Source: Geobacillus subterraneus
GTDB lineage: Bacteria > Bacillota > Bacilli > Bacillales > Anoxybacillaceae
Assembly: GCF_001618685.1 (NCBI RefSeq)
Contig: NZ_CP014342.1
Coordinates: 2,728,001-2,792,000, forward strand
Direction of reading: 5' to 3'
DNA length: 64,000 nucleotides
The notes beneath the pieces were generated by a model. That model saw only the letters and a program-made list of their open reading frames with translations. It made no database searches and was not told where the DNA came from. Each line of letters opens with the position of its first letter. Position 1 is the first letter of the stretch. The position numbers and the translations under genes were made by a program. This document shows positions 33,996-43,966 of the stretch, one piece after another.

Positions 33996-35549
33996 TTCTA
34001 GAAGGCCGGTGAATTAATGGGGCATAGACTTCCCACATGTCGAATTTTGGAGGCCATTCTCCCCGCCGTTTGGCGCCAAAGGATGGGAAGACGAGCAGGA
34101 CTTCCTGCTCCCAATTCCGGTTTTGCGCACGCCAAAGAGCCGGTCCCCCCTCGTTTTTTTCGAAACCGGCACAATCGCTTCAGATTTTGCACGACGGCGG
34201 TCAACAGTGCCTGTTCTTCCATGGCGTAAAGGCCCCGGCTTCGGGCCCGGTCCAGCCCGTGACATTCCTTCCCTTCGGCGAACACATGCTCACAACGCGT
34301 GCGAAGGGCTTGAATGGATCGATAGCCGCCCTGTTGTTGAATGAGCCTCGCTTGATTGCGAATCTGAACGTCTCGGACTTTCGCCTGGCGCTTTGCTTCC
34401 TGAGCGGGATCCTTCGCCCGGCGCTTCCAGGTTGGAATCTCCTCCATCTCCTTGCGGCGCAACGGCACGAGCGGTGTGATGCCTTGAACGAAGAGCGCTT
34501 CCAGATACTCGGTGGTGCCATACGCTTTGTCCGCAGACAAGGTCCGAATCGTAATCGACGGGTGGCGAAACTGAATCGAAGCCAGCTGCTCCAAACTCGT
34601 CTCCCGTTCCGCCGTTCCAGTGGCGAGGCTGGCCCGTCTGGATAAAATCACGCGCGACTGGACATCGATGACGTCGTGCACCAGATACCGAGGATACGCT
34701 TCCTGCCCTTTGCCTTTCTTGTACAACCGGGCATCCGGATCCGTCACGCTTCGATGGGTCCGGTTGGAAAACGTGGCTCCACGGAAGTTTCCCCGTTCTT
34801 CGGCATGGACGCGTTCCCCTGATTTTGGAGACGGAGAGGGTGGGTCGTCATCCGGATCCCGGGCCTCGGTCTGTTCATCTTCCCGGGCAGTGCGGGCCAG
34901 ATAGTCTTCCAACGTCTCCACCGGAGCGAGCTTGACCTCCCGCAAGCTGTGGATCGAGGCATTCGCCCGCACTTGGGTGCCGTCAGCCGCCGCATGGACA
35001 TCCGGCGAGACCAACCCCGCCGCGATGCATTGATCCACCACATAGGTCATCAGCCGGTCAAAGATTCCATGTTGGCGCCAGCGTTTCCGTGTTTTGACGA
35101 GCGTCGTTCGATCCGGCAGTGTGGGGTGATGAGGATCCGGATGGAGCACGGATTCAAAGTCGAGACCGCAAAACCACAAGTATCCGGCATGCATGGGGAG
35201 GATCTCATACAACTCCCGCTCAGAGTGGTCGAACAAATACGAGAGCAGCATTAGGCGAAGCAGCCGTTCCGGATCCGCCGCCGGGCGACCCGTTTTTTCC
35301 GTGTACAGGGGAGCCACCCAATCGTGAATGACGGAAAAGTCAACCGCTTCGTTGATTTGGCGCAAGATATGATGTGGAGGAACGAGTTCTTCCATGTCGA
35401 TGACTTGAAACAGACGAGGCTGAGTCGAAGGGTTTTTGGGGGCTTTCATGATCCGCTCACGCTCCATTCCAACGATTTTTCTTCCTTTTTCGACATAAGC
35501 CCCCTAAATCCCTGCCTCAGGGTGTACTTTTTTCACCGGCCTTCTAGAA
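33996..35549 (-). mobile_element. Complete IS1182-family insertion sequence
   Basis: About 1.55 kb with terminal inverted repeats TTCTAGAAGGCCGGTGAA (33996-34013) and its complement (35532-35549). Both ends carry a CTAG, which may be the target duplication. The right end is immediately followed by GGCCGGTGAA, so 35532-35559 forms a 28-bp palindrome. It carries one intact transposase. Confidence 0.85.
33998..35467 (-). CDS. IS1182-family transposase (IS5 superfamily, DDE)
   Basis: A 489-residue transposase. The N-terminal domain has MEELVPPHHILRQINEAVDF (DUF772-type), with RPAADPERLLRLMLLSYLFD near residue 60. The catalytic domain has Asp in DVHAAADGTQVRANAS near residue 160, Asp in RTLSADKAYGTTEYLEAL near residue 310, and Glu in RCEHVFAEGKECHGLDRARS near residue 410. 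The gene ends inside the left inverted repeat: its last codons and the TAG are provided by the GAAGGCC/CTAG end. The start may be at 35467 or at MKAP (35449); neither has a strong ribosome-binding site. Confidence 0.9.
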   Translation of the reverse strand: MERERIMKAPKNPSTQPRLFQVIDMEELVPPHHILRQINEAVDFSVIHDWVAPLYTEKTGRPAADPERLLRLMLLSYLFDHSERELYEILPMHAGYLWFCGLDFESVLHPDPHHPTLPDRTTLVKTRKRWRQHGIFDRLMTYVVDQCIAAGLVSPDVHAAADGTQVRANASIHSLREVKLAPVETLEDYLARTAREDEQTEARDPDDDPPSPSPKSGERVHAEERGNFRGATFSNRTHRSVTDPDARLYKKGKGQEAYPRYLVHDVIDVQSRVILSRRASLATGTAERETSLEQLASIQFRHPSITIRTLSADKAYGTTEYLEALFVQGITPLVPLRRKEMEEIPTWKRRAKDPAQEAKRQAKVRDVQIRNQARLIQQQGGYRSIQALRTRCEHVFAEGKECHGLDRARSRGLYAMEEQALLTAVVQNLKRLCRFRKKRGGTGSLACAKPELGAGSPARLPILWRQTAGRMASKIRHVGSLCPINSPAF

Positions 35550-35559
35550 GGCCGGTGAA
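35532..35559. repeat. 28-bp perfect palindrome at the IS1182 right end
   Basis: Half-site TTCACCGGCC plus the central TTCTAGAA and the mirror half GGCCGGTGAA. The left half is the IS inverted repeat. The right half lies outside the element and copies the same repeat, as if two element ends abut. Confidence 0.85.
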
Positions 35560-35685
35560 AAACGGCTGCCACGAGCAAATCAGCGGCATCTCGCCAAAAA
35601 AGAAGGCTGATTTCGCCAGGTTTTTCTAACTGAGAAACAGATGGAATAGCACTATTTTGTACTAAATCACCGCCCCTCTAGAACT

Positions 35686-36217
35686 CGAAATTTTGGGTAC
35701 CATCAAGAATTTTGTGTAATGCAAGATGGGTATCTCTGAAATAGATTTGGAATGGATAAGGGACGGTTTCCTCCACACAGGAGACTTAATATTCAGTCTC
35801 CTGTGTGGAAAGAGAGAATCTCCTTATCTCATTTATTTACATTATTTGGTTAATTGTAACGTTCTTCAAACATTCATTGAAGAGCTTCATGTGCTTCGGC
35901 AAATCCTCACAACTTTCGTCCTGCCCTTTCTCATTAAAGTCCTAGATGGTTAAATGCACGACTTTTTCTACAGACTCTAAACTGCTTAAACTGTTCATCG
36001 ACTTTAGACGTTTCCGAATCTCCTTGATCGTTCGTTCGATAGTATTGGTTGTGTCAATCACATTTCGAATACAGCTTGAATCATCCATAAATGTAAGGAG
36101 GATCCCCAACTCATTGGCCCAAGATTGAACTTTTCTTGGATAGTTGCCGGACCATTTTGACTCAATATAAGCTATCTTGACAATTTTTGTACTTGATGAA
36201 ATATAAGGTACCTTCAA
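35686..36217 (-). mobile_element. IS256-family remnant (transposase 3' part and terminal end)
   Basis: On the minus strand a frame from 36217 encodes KWSGNYPRKVQSWANELGIL, then IRNVIDTTNTIERTIKEIRK and LESVEKVVHLTI, the C-terminal region of a mutator/IS256 transposase. A TAG at 35942 and a frameshift interrupt the expected DFNEKWxGRKLRGFAEAHEAL end, which is still readable in mixed frames down to about 35836. At 35686-35720 lies an IS256-like terminal sequence (TTACACAAAATTCTTGATGG on the minus strand). The 5' two thirds are missing. Confidence 0.75.
35772..35809. repeat. Perfect 14-bp inverted repeat in the IS256 remnant
   Basis: TCCACACAGGAGAC and its exact complement are separated by TTAATATTCA. 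There is no T-run on either side, so it is not an ordinary terminator. It lies in the untranslated 3' part of the IS256 remnant. Confidence 0.7.
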
Positions 36218-36325
36218 GACATCTCCAGCCTCAAAGATCCCTTAACACCGAAGAAAAACAAAATATATGGAAAGTATTAACAAAAAACCCAACGGCTAAC
36301 TAGATTACCACAAGGAACGCTTTTG

Positions 36326-39300
36326 CTACGCCCCCACAATATCTTCCGAATTCCGGTTAATCTCATCGATAATGCGAATGATCTTCCGCGCGTCGTCCAT
36401 GTTGTCTTGAAAGAGTTCAACAATGCTGCCAACGGTTTTGAACGGTTCTTCCTGCAGCACCCGCTTGTCCATGACTCCGTTTTTTACAAAGTAATCGACG
36501 ATCAGTTTGACAAAGCGGCTTTGCTGGATGTTCAACCGTTCGCTTGATAAAAATTCGGAAAACGCTTCGTTGGCGGCCTGCGGGTCAAGGCCGACGATTT
36601 GGCGGACGAGCTTTGTAATCGGCGTGGCGCCGAATTCTCTTTGATAATCTTCCTGTGTGCCAAGCTCATTCCAAAGAATATGCTCCAACGTTTTTACGTC
36701 TTGGATGGTCAGCTTTTTATTATTCCGCAGCTTGTAAATGGCCATCTGGTCGCGGTGTTCGTGCAGATAATGTTCCACCTTTTTGCGATAATTTTTCAGA
36801 TCATTGACAGTAAACATCGGGCCGTTTTCTTTGACTTCTAAAACTTGATCTTTGAAGTTCGTATAGTAAATTTTTTGCGTTTCTTTTTCAAGGAATTTCA
36901 CTAAATCACGCAACGCTTCGCGAACGGCTTCCAATTCGAACAGATCGGCTTCGCTCCAAAACTCTTCCGTCTGCACCTTTTCGATGATGTATTTTTGTTC
37001 CTGCACTTGCGGGATCGAGCCGAGCTTAGATAGCACCTCTGCGGTGCGAATCACGCTGCGGATCGGTTTTGTGGCATTATTCGTTTGCAGCTTCGCCAGC
37101 TCAATCGTATACATCAGCAAATCAAAGCGCTTGGCCAGCTCATCATCGTTGAGCGGAACGATGAGCGGTGCCAGATGTTCTTTGATTTCATTGACATCCA
37201 TGGCCGTTAAACAGTTCCATGCTTCCCGGTTTTGGAACTTGTGTACGTACTGAATATGTTGGCGTACGCGGAAGTTTTCTTCGTTTAACCGATTGATTTC
37301 CGCCAGCAGCTCGTCAATCAATTGATGGCGATAGGCAATATACTCTTCTTCTTGATATTGTAAATGTTGCAGCTCTTTAATGATTTCCAGTTTGGCGGTA
37401 AACAAACGCTCCGTTAAGCTTTCCACCGCTTTTCCTTCGATTCCTTTCGGATTTTCCCGGAAAAACTCAAAGTTGCCGCAATAGTCAAAAATAAGGAAAT
37501 GCGTTTTATCTTGCCCGGCTCCGAATAAGTCTTTGCATAAACGGGTGCCACGCCCGATCATTTGCCAAAACTTCGACTTCGAGCGTACTTTCTTAAAGAA
37601 CACAAGGTTGACGACTTCGGGAATATCCACTCCCGTATCAAGCATATCGACCGATACGGCAATTTGCGGCCATTTGTTGCGGTCGGAAAAATCATCGATT
37701 AATGTTTGGTAGTAGTTCACGCTGTAATCAATCACCCGCGCAAAACCGCCCTTGTATTCGGGAAACAATTGATCAAAGCGCTCCACGATCCGTTCCGCAT
37801 GGCGATGGTTTTTCGCAAAAATGATCGTTTTGCCGAGTTTGTCTCCGCCTTCGACGCGAATTCCTTTTTCCATTACATCTCTCAGCACCGTATCAATCGT
37901 ATCGTCATTAAACAGCCATTCGTTTAACGCCGCGCTGTCAATATCGTCGCCGACTTCCTCATCAAATGTTTCTTCATATCGTTCTTTTTCTTCCTCCGGC
38001 AACTGGTCGTAATGAATGCCCTCTTCCAAAAATTTAAGCTTTGTTTCGATCGTACGGTAATCGACCAAATAGCCGTCTTGAACGGCTTGGTCCAGCTCAT
38101 ACGCATACGTCGGCACACCGTTTTCCAGATCAAACACTTCATACGTATTGCGGTCAATTTCATCTTTTGGTGTGGCGGTAAGCCCAAGCAATATTGCGTC
38201 AAAATAGTCAAAAATAGCCCGATATTTCTTATAAATACTGCGGTGGGATTCATCGACGATAATTAAATCAAAATGCCCGACGGTAAAGAGGCGTTTGCCG
38301 TCTTTTCGTTTCGCTTCGTCAATCGCGTTCATCATCGTCGGGTACGTCGAAAACACCATGCGGCTTTCCTCGGGATTGTCTTTGTTGTCAAGCAAATTGC
38401 AAAGCGTCAAGTTCGGCAGCAGATGGCTAAAGCTGTTTTTCGCCTGCGTAACCAGCGTTTTGCGGTCGGCTAAAAACAAAATATTTTTCACCCAATTGTG
38501 ACGGGTAAGAACATCGACAATCGAAATCGCTGTCCGCGTTTTGCCGCTCCCCGTCGCCATGACCAGCAGCGCTTTGCGCCGTTTGTTCTCAAGCGCGTCA
38601 CAGACCGCCAGCACCGCTTCTTTTTGATAATAACGATTCGCGATGTTGTCATTGATTTGCACATGTTTTAGCGGCTTCTTCATCGTCCGGCGGTCAATCA
38701 GCAAGCTTAATTCTTCCTTGTTGTAAAAGCCGGAAACCTTCCGCGCCGGATAGGCAAGGTCGTCCCAAAGATACGTTTCAAAACCGTTGGTGTAAAAAAT
38801 GATGGGACGTTGGCCGTGCATGTTTTCGATACAGTCGGCATATAGCTTGGCTTGTTGCTTTCCTTTGTTCGGGTCGGCGGTTGTCCGTTTTGCTTCCACG
38901 ACCGCCAGCGGCTTTCCGTTGTCGCCAAACAGAACGTAATCGACATAGCCGACCCCTTCTTGATTTGGCATGCCAACGACGGGATATTCGACCACAACGT
39001 CCTTTTGAAACTCCCAGCCCGCTAATTTCAAATCCAAATCAATGTATTTCTTCCTTGTTTCCCATTCGCTCAGTGCATCGACTTGGAAATGGGACTCTTT
39101 CGTGTTTTCTTCCCGTTTGGCGGCAAGCAGAGCGCGAAGCTGTTCGTTTTCTTTCATCATCTCTTCCAGGCGCTTGTCTTTCGAACTGAGCCGCTCGTAT
39201 AAATCTTTCAGCTCTTCCGGACGCTCGCGCTTTTCCTCGCCGATGGGCAATAACGATTCATTAAACTCCGCCGCCGTATAGTCATCCGAATAACAATAAT

Positions 39301-39667
39301 CAATCCAAGAGACGAACTGATGAAGATTGTGGAGGGAAAGAATCGCTTCTTCCCTCGTAATCATCGAGTTCGTATGAACCGCGACATTTCCCAGTTTGAC
39401 AATGTAACGCAACAGCGGCAGCAACGCTTCATCAATAACGGCCAAAAAACCGGGGTCATGAATCAAACTCGAAAGACGATCTTGATACGGAACTTTCAAC
39501 GCACCATCAAAGCTGTACACCCACTTCACCGCCAGCTCCAGCGCCCGGCGCGTCAAAATCGCGCACGTCGCCGGACTGACAACCAAACTTTTCTCCGCCT
39601 CCAAACACGCATTCGCAAAGCTCTCATAATGAGGTTTGCCGATTAAAAACTGAAAGTTGGATCGCAA
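36326..39667 (-). CDS. hsdR: Type I restriction enzyme, R (motor/nuclease) subunit
   Basis: An 1113-residue HsdR. It begins with a DUF4145-type helical domain (residues 1-150). A coiled-coil linker and a PD-(D/E)xK nuclease domain follow (VDYVLFGDNGKPLAVVEAKR near residue 250). The SF2 helicase motor has Walker A MATGSGKTRTAI near residue 367, the DEAD-box-like motif IIVDESHRSIYKK near residue 450, GLTATP near residue 475 and QMIGRGTRLCK near residue 700. A C-terminal EcoEI-type assembly domain completes it. It cuts unmodified DNA far from the HsdS recognition site. Last gene of hsdM-hsdS-hsdR; the gap to hsdS is 44 nt. The gene looks intact. Confidence 0.95.
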   Translation of the reverse strand: MRSNFQFLIGKPHYESFANACLEAEKSLVVSPATCAILTRRALELAVKWVYSFDGALKVPYQDRLSSLIHDPGFLAVIDEALLPLLRYIVKLGNVAVHTNSMITREEAILSLHNLHQFVSWIDYCYSDDYTAAEFNESLLPIGEEKRERPEELKDLYERLSSKDKRLEEMMKENEQLRALLAAKREENTKESHFQVDALSEWETRKKYIDLDLKLAGWEFQKDVVVEYPVVGMPNQEGVGYVDYVLFGDNGKPLAVVEAKRTTADPNKGKQQAKLYADCIENMHGQRPIIFYTNGFETYLWDDLAYPARKVSGFYNKEELSLLIDRRTMKKPLKHVQINDNIANRYYQKEAVLAVCDALENKRRKALLVMATGSGKTRTAISIVDVLTRHNWVKNILFLADRKTLVTQAKNSFSHLLPNLTLCNLLDNKDNPEESRMVFSTYPTMMNAIDEAKRKDGKRLFTVGHFDLIIVDESHRSIYKKYRAIFDYFDAILLGLTATPKDEIDRNTYEVFDLENGVPTYAYELDQAVQDGYLVDYRTIETKLKFLEEGIHYDQLPEEEKERYEETFDEEVGDDIDSAALNEWLFNDDTIDTVLRDVMEKGIRVEGGDKLGKTIIFAKNHRHAERIVERFDQLFPEYKGGFARVIDYSVNYYQTLIDDFSDRNKWPQIAVSVDMLDTGVDIPEVVNLVFFKKVRSKSKFWQMIGRGTRLCKDLFGAGQDKTHFLIFDYCGNFEFFRENPKGIEGKAVESLTERLFTAKLEIIKELQHLQYQEEEYIAYRHQLIDELLAEINRLNEENFRVRQHIQYVHKFQNREAWNCLTAMDVNEIKEHLAPLIVPLNDDELAKRFDLLMYTIELAKLQTNNATKPIRSVIRTAEVLSKLGSIPQVQEQKYIIEKVQTEEFWSEADLFELEAVREALRDLVKFLEKETQKIYYTNFKDQVLEVKENGPMFTVNDLKNYRKKVEHYLHEHRDQMAIYKLRNNKKLTIQDVKTLEHILWNELGTQEDYQREFGATPITKLVRQIVGLDPQAANEAFSEFLSSERLNIQQSRFVKLIVDYFVKNGVMDKRVLQEEPFKTVGSIVELFQDNMDDARKIIRIIDEINRNSEDIVGA

Positions 39668-39711
39668 TCAACGCCCCTCCCTTAACCGGTACCGAATTCC
39701 TTTCCTGTCGG

Positions 39712-40890
39712 TCAATCGTTGAACAACTCTCCCTTGAATGCGCGTTGCATGAGGGAGTTGAAGTTGTTTTCTAGTTCTTCTAGGCTTTTTTGAAGAAGGT
39801 CTTTTTGAGATTCTATTTTTTCTACTATCTCTACAAATTTATTTTGAAGTTCAACAGGTGGTACCGGTATTTCTAACTCACTTAAAATTTTGAGATTAAT
39901 ATTTTTTTGTGCTGATTCGGGAGCATTAGCTTCAATGATTCTTTGTAAAAACGTGAACCAAAAATGAACATATATATTAGACATATAATTTTTTGGAATG
40001 TAAGCAACAACGCTGTCTGGAAAACAAGCATCAAACGTTAATATTCCTGTTTGGGCTATATTAGCCGCAATTGTAATACATAACGTACCTTTTGGCCACA
40101 TTTTGCTCTGCTTTAAACCTAACTCAGAGTACGTTTGATTATATTTTTTTATGAATATACCTGAATTTGCAACATCCCCAGTTTGAATCAAAGGATAAGG
40201 ACCATTCAGAAGTTCAGGAGCATTTCTTGGTCGATATTTCGATATTCCTCTTTTAAGCTCACCTGTCTCGGATAGCTTCTGCATGACCCAGTTTTTATTA
40301 TTTTTAACCGGATCCCCAAACATCTCCAAAAACACACTTTGCGTTAACTGGTCTAACGCTTCAATTTGGGCTTTTCTTTTATTTATTAATTCTTGTGCTT
40401 TGCCCAGAGCTGATGCAATTTTCTTTTGAAGTGTAAGAGGAGGTAAAGGAATTTGTAAATCTGAAATTAGACTAACCGTAATCCCCTTAACAGTGGCACC
40501 TTTTCCTTTAGATTCAATGAAACTAGATTTACTCTTTAGAAAGTAAAATAGGTAGTAAAGATCTAATTGGCTATTATCTTTTATTATCAATGCTTTTAAA
40601 TCTTGGTTAATTGCTACGTCAATCTGATTTATAGCAACCTTACCCAGAGCCATTCTTGTAGGTAATATAATATTCCCTTTTGGGATTAACTTAGCACTCG
40701 ACTTTTCTAATCCTTCTCTAGTTATAGTCTCCAATGATGAAGATATACTATCATCTACTAAGTCTTTAACAGAAATCCAATTTATATCTCCATTCCAAAA
40801 ATGTGGCTTTCTTCTATCGGGCGTTCCACCACCGACAATCGCAACTAATTCTCCTAATTTTTTATAATGAAACACCATAGTAAAATTCAC
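39712..40890 (-). CDS. hsdS: Type I restriction enzyme, S (specificity) subunit
   Basis: A 392-residue HsdS with two target-recognition domains. The first starts at HYKKLGELVAIVGGGTPDRR. The second starts near residue 200 (NWVMQKLSETGELKRGISKY). Each is followed by a conserved helix (LPPLTLQKKIASALGKAQEL near residue 155, PVPPVELQNKFVEIVEKIES near residue 343). The gene is markedly AT-richer than hsdM and hsdR, as usual for variable recognition domains. The GTG at 40890 overlaps the hsdM stop by one base; an ATG four codons later is an alternative. The recognised sequence cannot be predicted. Confidence 0.93.
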   Translation of the reverse strand: MNFTMVFHYKKLGELVAIVGGGTPDRRKPHFWNGDINWISVKDLVDDSISSSLETITREGLEKSSAKLIPKGNIILPTRMALGKVAINQIDVAINQDLKALIIKDNSQLDLYYLFYFLKSKSSFIESKGKGATVKGITVSLISDLQIPLPPLTLQKKIASALGKAQELINKRKAQIEALDQLTQSVFLEMFGDPVKNNKNWVMQKLSETGELKRGISKYRPRNAPELLNGPYPLIQTGDVANSGIFIKKYNQTYSELGLKQSKMWPKGTLCITIAANIAQTGILTFDACFPDSVVAYIPKNYMSNIYVHFWFTFLQRIIEANAPESAQKNINLKILSELEIPVPPVELQNKFVEIVEKIESQKDLLQKSLEELENNFNSLMQRAFKGELFND

Positions 40891-42347
40891 TACCCTCTAA
40901 TCATTTCTTTTAACTCTTGCAACCCTTGCATAATCTCTTTTTCCAACGCTTCCACTCTTTCAAGTATCACACTCGGCGCTTCATACTGCACTTCTTCATA
41001 CTCAATCTCTTTATACTTGTTAATCGAAAGGTCATAGCCGTTTTCCCGAAGTTCTTCCACCGACACGAAGAACGATTGCTCTGTTCGTTTTCGGTCTTTT
41101 TCCGCTTCACGGTTATGGAAGCGCGCAATGATGTCCGGAATGTCGTTTTCTTCCATCGGGGTGCGCTTGTCGTCCAATGAATAGCCGTCGGCTTTCATGT
41201 CGTAAAACCAGACGTGATCGGTTCCGCCGGCGCCTGTTTTCGTAAAAATCATAATGGCTGTCGATACGCCGGCGTACGGTTTAAACACGCCGCTTGGCAT
41301 CGAAATAATCGCTTCGAGCTTATGGTTTTCGACGATTTCTTTGCGAATCGCTTTATGCGCCGTCGAGCTGCCGAACAATACCCCATCTGGCACGATGCAG
41401 GCGCAGCGGCCGCCCGGTTTTAAGATGCGCAAGAATAACGCCAAGAATAATAACTCCGTTTTCTTTGTTTTGACCACTTTTAATAAATCGCTTGATACCG
41501 CTTCATAGTCGAGCGAGCCTTTAAACGGCGGATTGGCCAAGACAAGGGTGTATTTGTCGCGATCTTTGTTTTGTTCCGACAAGGAGTCGCGATATTCGAT
41601 ATTCGGGTTTTCAATGCCATGGAGCATCATGTTCATCGCGCCAATCCGCAGCATCGTGCGGTCCATGTCAAAACCGTAGAACATCTGGTTGTGAAAATGT
41701 TCTTTTAAACTTTGCACTAAAAATAAGTCGCTGCGATGGTTGCGCAAATATTCGCCGGCGGCGACTAAAAACCCGGCGGACCCGGCGGCCGGGTCGACGA
41801 TGATGTCTTCCGGCGTCGGTTTTACGAGTTCGACCATCATGTTGATAATATGGCGCGGCGTCCGGAATTGGCCGTTCGTCCCTGCGGTGGCGATTTTCGA
41901 TAACAAATACTCATACAAATCGCCTTTTGTATCGCGGTCTTTCATCGGAATGTGGTCAATGCCATCGACAATTTTGACGAGCAGTTGCGGCGTTGGGATC
42001 ATGAACATGGCGTCGCCCATATATTTCGCATAGGCGGACTCCCTGTCACCATGCAAGTTTTTGATAAATGGAAACACTTCGTTGGAAACGACCTCATACA
42101 TATGGGCGGCTTCAAAATGTTTGAATTTGCTCCAACGCAAGTGCTGCTTATCTGGCGGAAAGATGCGTTCCGATTCGATGCCCAGCAAAGCATCTTCCTG
42201 TTCGCGCTGCGTTTCGACTTCGTCGAGACCTTTGATGAATAACAAGTATGTAAACTGTTCAATAACCGTCAGCGGGTTCGTAATGCCGCCCGTCCAAAAT
42301 GTTTCCCATATTTTATCGACTTTGTTCTTTAATTCTCCTGTCATCAT
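40890..42347 (-). CDS. hsdM: Type I restriction enzyme, M (adenine methylase) subunit
   Basis: A 485-residue N6-adenine DNA methyltransferase. The N-terminal helical HsdM domain has TVIEQFTYLLFIKGLDEVET. SAM-binding motif I is VDPAAGSAGFLVAA near residue 195, and catalytic motif IV is LANPPFKGSLDYE near residue 283. With HsdS it methylates the recognition site; with HsdS and HsdR it forms the restriction complex. AAGGGGGCATCTAT precedes the ATG pair at 42347. First gene of the operon. A possible -10 TATAAT lies upstream near 42379. Confidence 0.95.
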   Translation of the reverse strand: MMTGELKNKVDKIWETFWTGGITNPLTVIEQFTYLLFIKGLDEVETQREQEDALLGIESERIFPPDKQHLRWSKFKHFEAAHMYEVVSNEVFPFIKNLHGDRESAYAKYMGDAMFMIPTPQLLVKIVDGIDHIPMKDRDTKGDLYEYLLSKIATAGTNGQFRTPRHIINMMVELVKPTPEDIIVDPAAGSAGFLVAAGEYLRNHRSDLFLVQSLKEHFHNQMFYGFDMDRTMLRIGAMNMMLHGIENPNIEYRDSLSEQNKDRDKYTLVLANPPFKGSLDYEAVSSDLLKVVKTKKTELLFLALFLRILKPGGRCACIVPDGVLFGSSTAHKAIRKEIVENHKLEAIISMPSGVFKPYAGVSTAIMIFTKTGAGGTDHVWFYDMKADGYSLDDKRTPMEENDIPDIIARFHNREAEKDRKRTEQSFFVSVEELRENGYDLSINKYKEIEYEEVQYEAPSVILERVEALEKEIMQGLQELKEMIRG

Positions 42348-42563
42348 ATAGATGCCCCCTTATTATTTCCAAATTTAATTATACATAGTTTTATCGGTGT
42401 TAGAAACTTTGGTTTCGCGGGATTCAATCATCCATGATGGATGGACAACGAAAATTCTCCCCTCGCCTCATCGATTGTGTGGAAACCCGATGGAACGCCA
42501 AAAACTTTTTTGTCGATTCTCTGTTCCGAAAATGAAATAGCAGGAAACAAACCCGTTTCCTGC

Positions 42564-43955
42564 TTACGTTTCTCGTAACACGATCTGCGCGACACACTCC
42601 ACATGCGCCGTATGTGGGAACATGTCGACCGGCTGGATGTAGTCGACGCGATAGGCGGCCGCTAGGGTGTCGAGGTCGCGGGCGAGGCTGGACGGGTTGC
42701 ACGAGACGTAGACGACTTTCTGCGGGCGGACGCGGAGGATCGTTTCGAGCAGTGCCCGGTCGCAGCCGACGCGGGGCGGGTCGACGATGATGACGTCCGG
42801 CTTCCAGCCTTCGTTCACCCATTTCGGCAGCCAATATTCCGCTTTGCCGACGACATAATGGGTGTTCGTGAACCCGTGTTTTTTGGCGTTTTTCTTTGCG
42901 TCTGCGATCGCTTCTGGAATCGTATCCATGCCGCGCACTTCGTTGGCGTCGCGGGCGAGCCACAGCCCGATCGTGCCGACGCCGCAATAGGCGTCCACGA
43001 TCCTCTCTGTTCCGGTGAGAGCGGCCGCTTTTTTCACTTCATCGTACAATTTCACCGTTTGGATCGGATTGAGCTGGAAAAACGCGCGCGCGGAGAGCTC
43101 AAATGACAAATCGCCGAGCGTTTCTTGAATGTATTCGTCGCCGGCGAGCACTTCCGTCTCATCGCCGAAAATGAGCGATGTTTTTTCGCCGTTGATGTTT
43201 TGCACGATCGATTTGACTTCGGGGAGACGACGGCGAATTTCGTCAATGAGCAGCTCTTGGCGCGGGATGTCTTTCGTCGCCGTGACGAGAACGACTTGGA
43301 TGTCGCCGGTATGAAAGCCGACGCGGGCGACGATCGTCCGCACGACGCCGGTTCTTGTCCGCTCGTTGTAAATCGGGATGCGCAAGTCTTGCAAAATCGT
43401 TTTGATGATGTTTGTCACGCGCGTCGTTTGCGGGTGTTGGACGCGGCATTCCGACAAGTCGATGAGCCGATGGGAGTTGAGGCCGTACAGCCCGGCGAGC
43501 ACCTTCCCTTCTTTCATCCCGACTTGGAACTGGCTTTTGTTTCGGTAATGCCACGGGTCATCCATGCCGATCGTCGGACGGATGTCAAGTTTGTCAACAT
43601 CGAGGCGGCGGGCGTGGCGGCGCAGCGCTTGGATGACAATGTCGCGCTTCGCCTCCAGCTGCGCTTCGTACGCCAAGTGCTGCAGCTGGCAGCCGCCGCA
43701 CTGGTCATAGAGCGGGCATGGCGGCTTGATGCGGTTTGGCGAGCGCTTGCGGATGCGCTTGATGTTCGCCTCGGCATAGGTAGGGTGGATGTCGGTCGCC
43801 TCGACGATCACTTCCTCACCCGGCAAGGCGCCGGGGACGAAGACGACTTGTTTTTGAAAATAGCCGACCCCTTCGCCGTTAATGCCGATCCGCTGAATCA
43901 TCAGCGGAAATTGGTCTCCCTTTCGAATCTTCACCTTCGTTTGTCGCTTTGCCAT
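42564..43955 (-). CDS. 23S rRNA (uracil-5)-methyltransferase family protein (YfjO/RlmD type)
   Basis: A 463-residue TrmA/RumA-family enzyme. The N-terminal TRAM domain is at residues 1-65. Four Fe-S cysteines lie in [14 protein letters not shown] near residue 78 and a later Cys in LSECRVQHP. The SAM site is [15 protein letters not shown] near residue 317, and the catalytic nucleophile is the Cys in [15 protein letters not shown] near residue 417. The reaction is m5U formation in rRNA using SAM. B. subtilis has two paralogues, YefA (RlmCD) and YfjO; gene order with the AlkA-like gene and pdaA points to YfjO. GAGAGGGACCGAT precedes the ATG. Confidence 0.88.
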   Translation of the reverse strand: MAKRQTKVKIRKGDQFPLMIQRIGINGEGVGYFQKQVVFVPGALPGEEVIVEATDIHPTYAEANIKRIRKRSPNRIKPPCPLYDQCGGCQLQHLAYEAQLEAKRDIVIQALRRHARRLDVDKLDIRPTIGMDDPWHYRNKSQFQVGMKEGKVLAGLYGLNSHRLIDLSECRVQHPQTTRVTNIIKTILQDLRIPIYNERTRTGVVRTIVARVGFHTGDIQVVLVTATKDIPRQELLIDEIRRRLPEVKSIVQNINGEKTSLIFGDETEVLAGDEYIQETLGDLSFELSARAFFQLNPIQTVKLYDEVKKAAALTGTERIVDAYCGVGTIGLWLARDANEVRGMDTIPEAIADAKKNAKKHGFTNTHYVVGKAEYWLPKWVNEGWKPDVIIVDPPRVGCDRALLETILRVRPQKVVYVSCNPSSLARDLDTLAAAYRVDYIQPVDMFPHTAHVECVAQIVLRET

Positions 43956-43966
43956 ATCGGTCCCTC

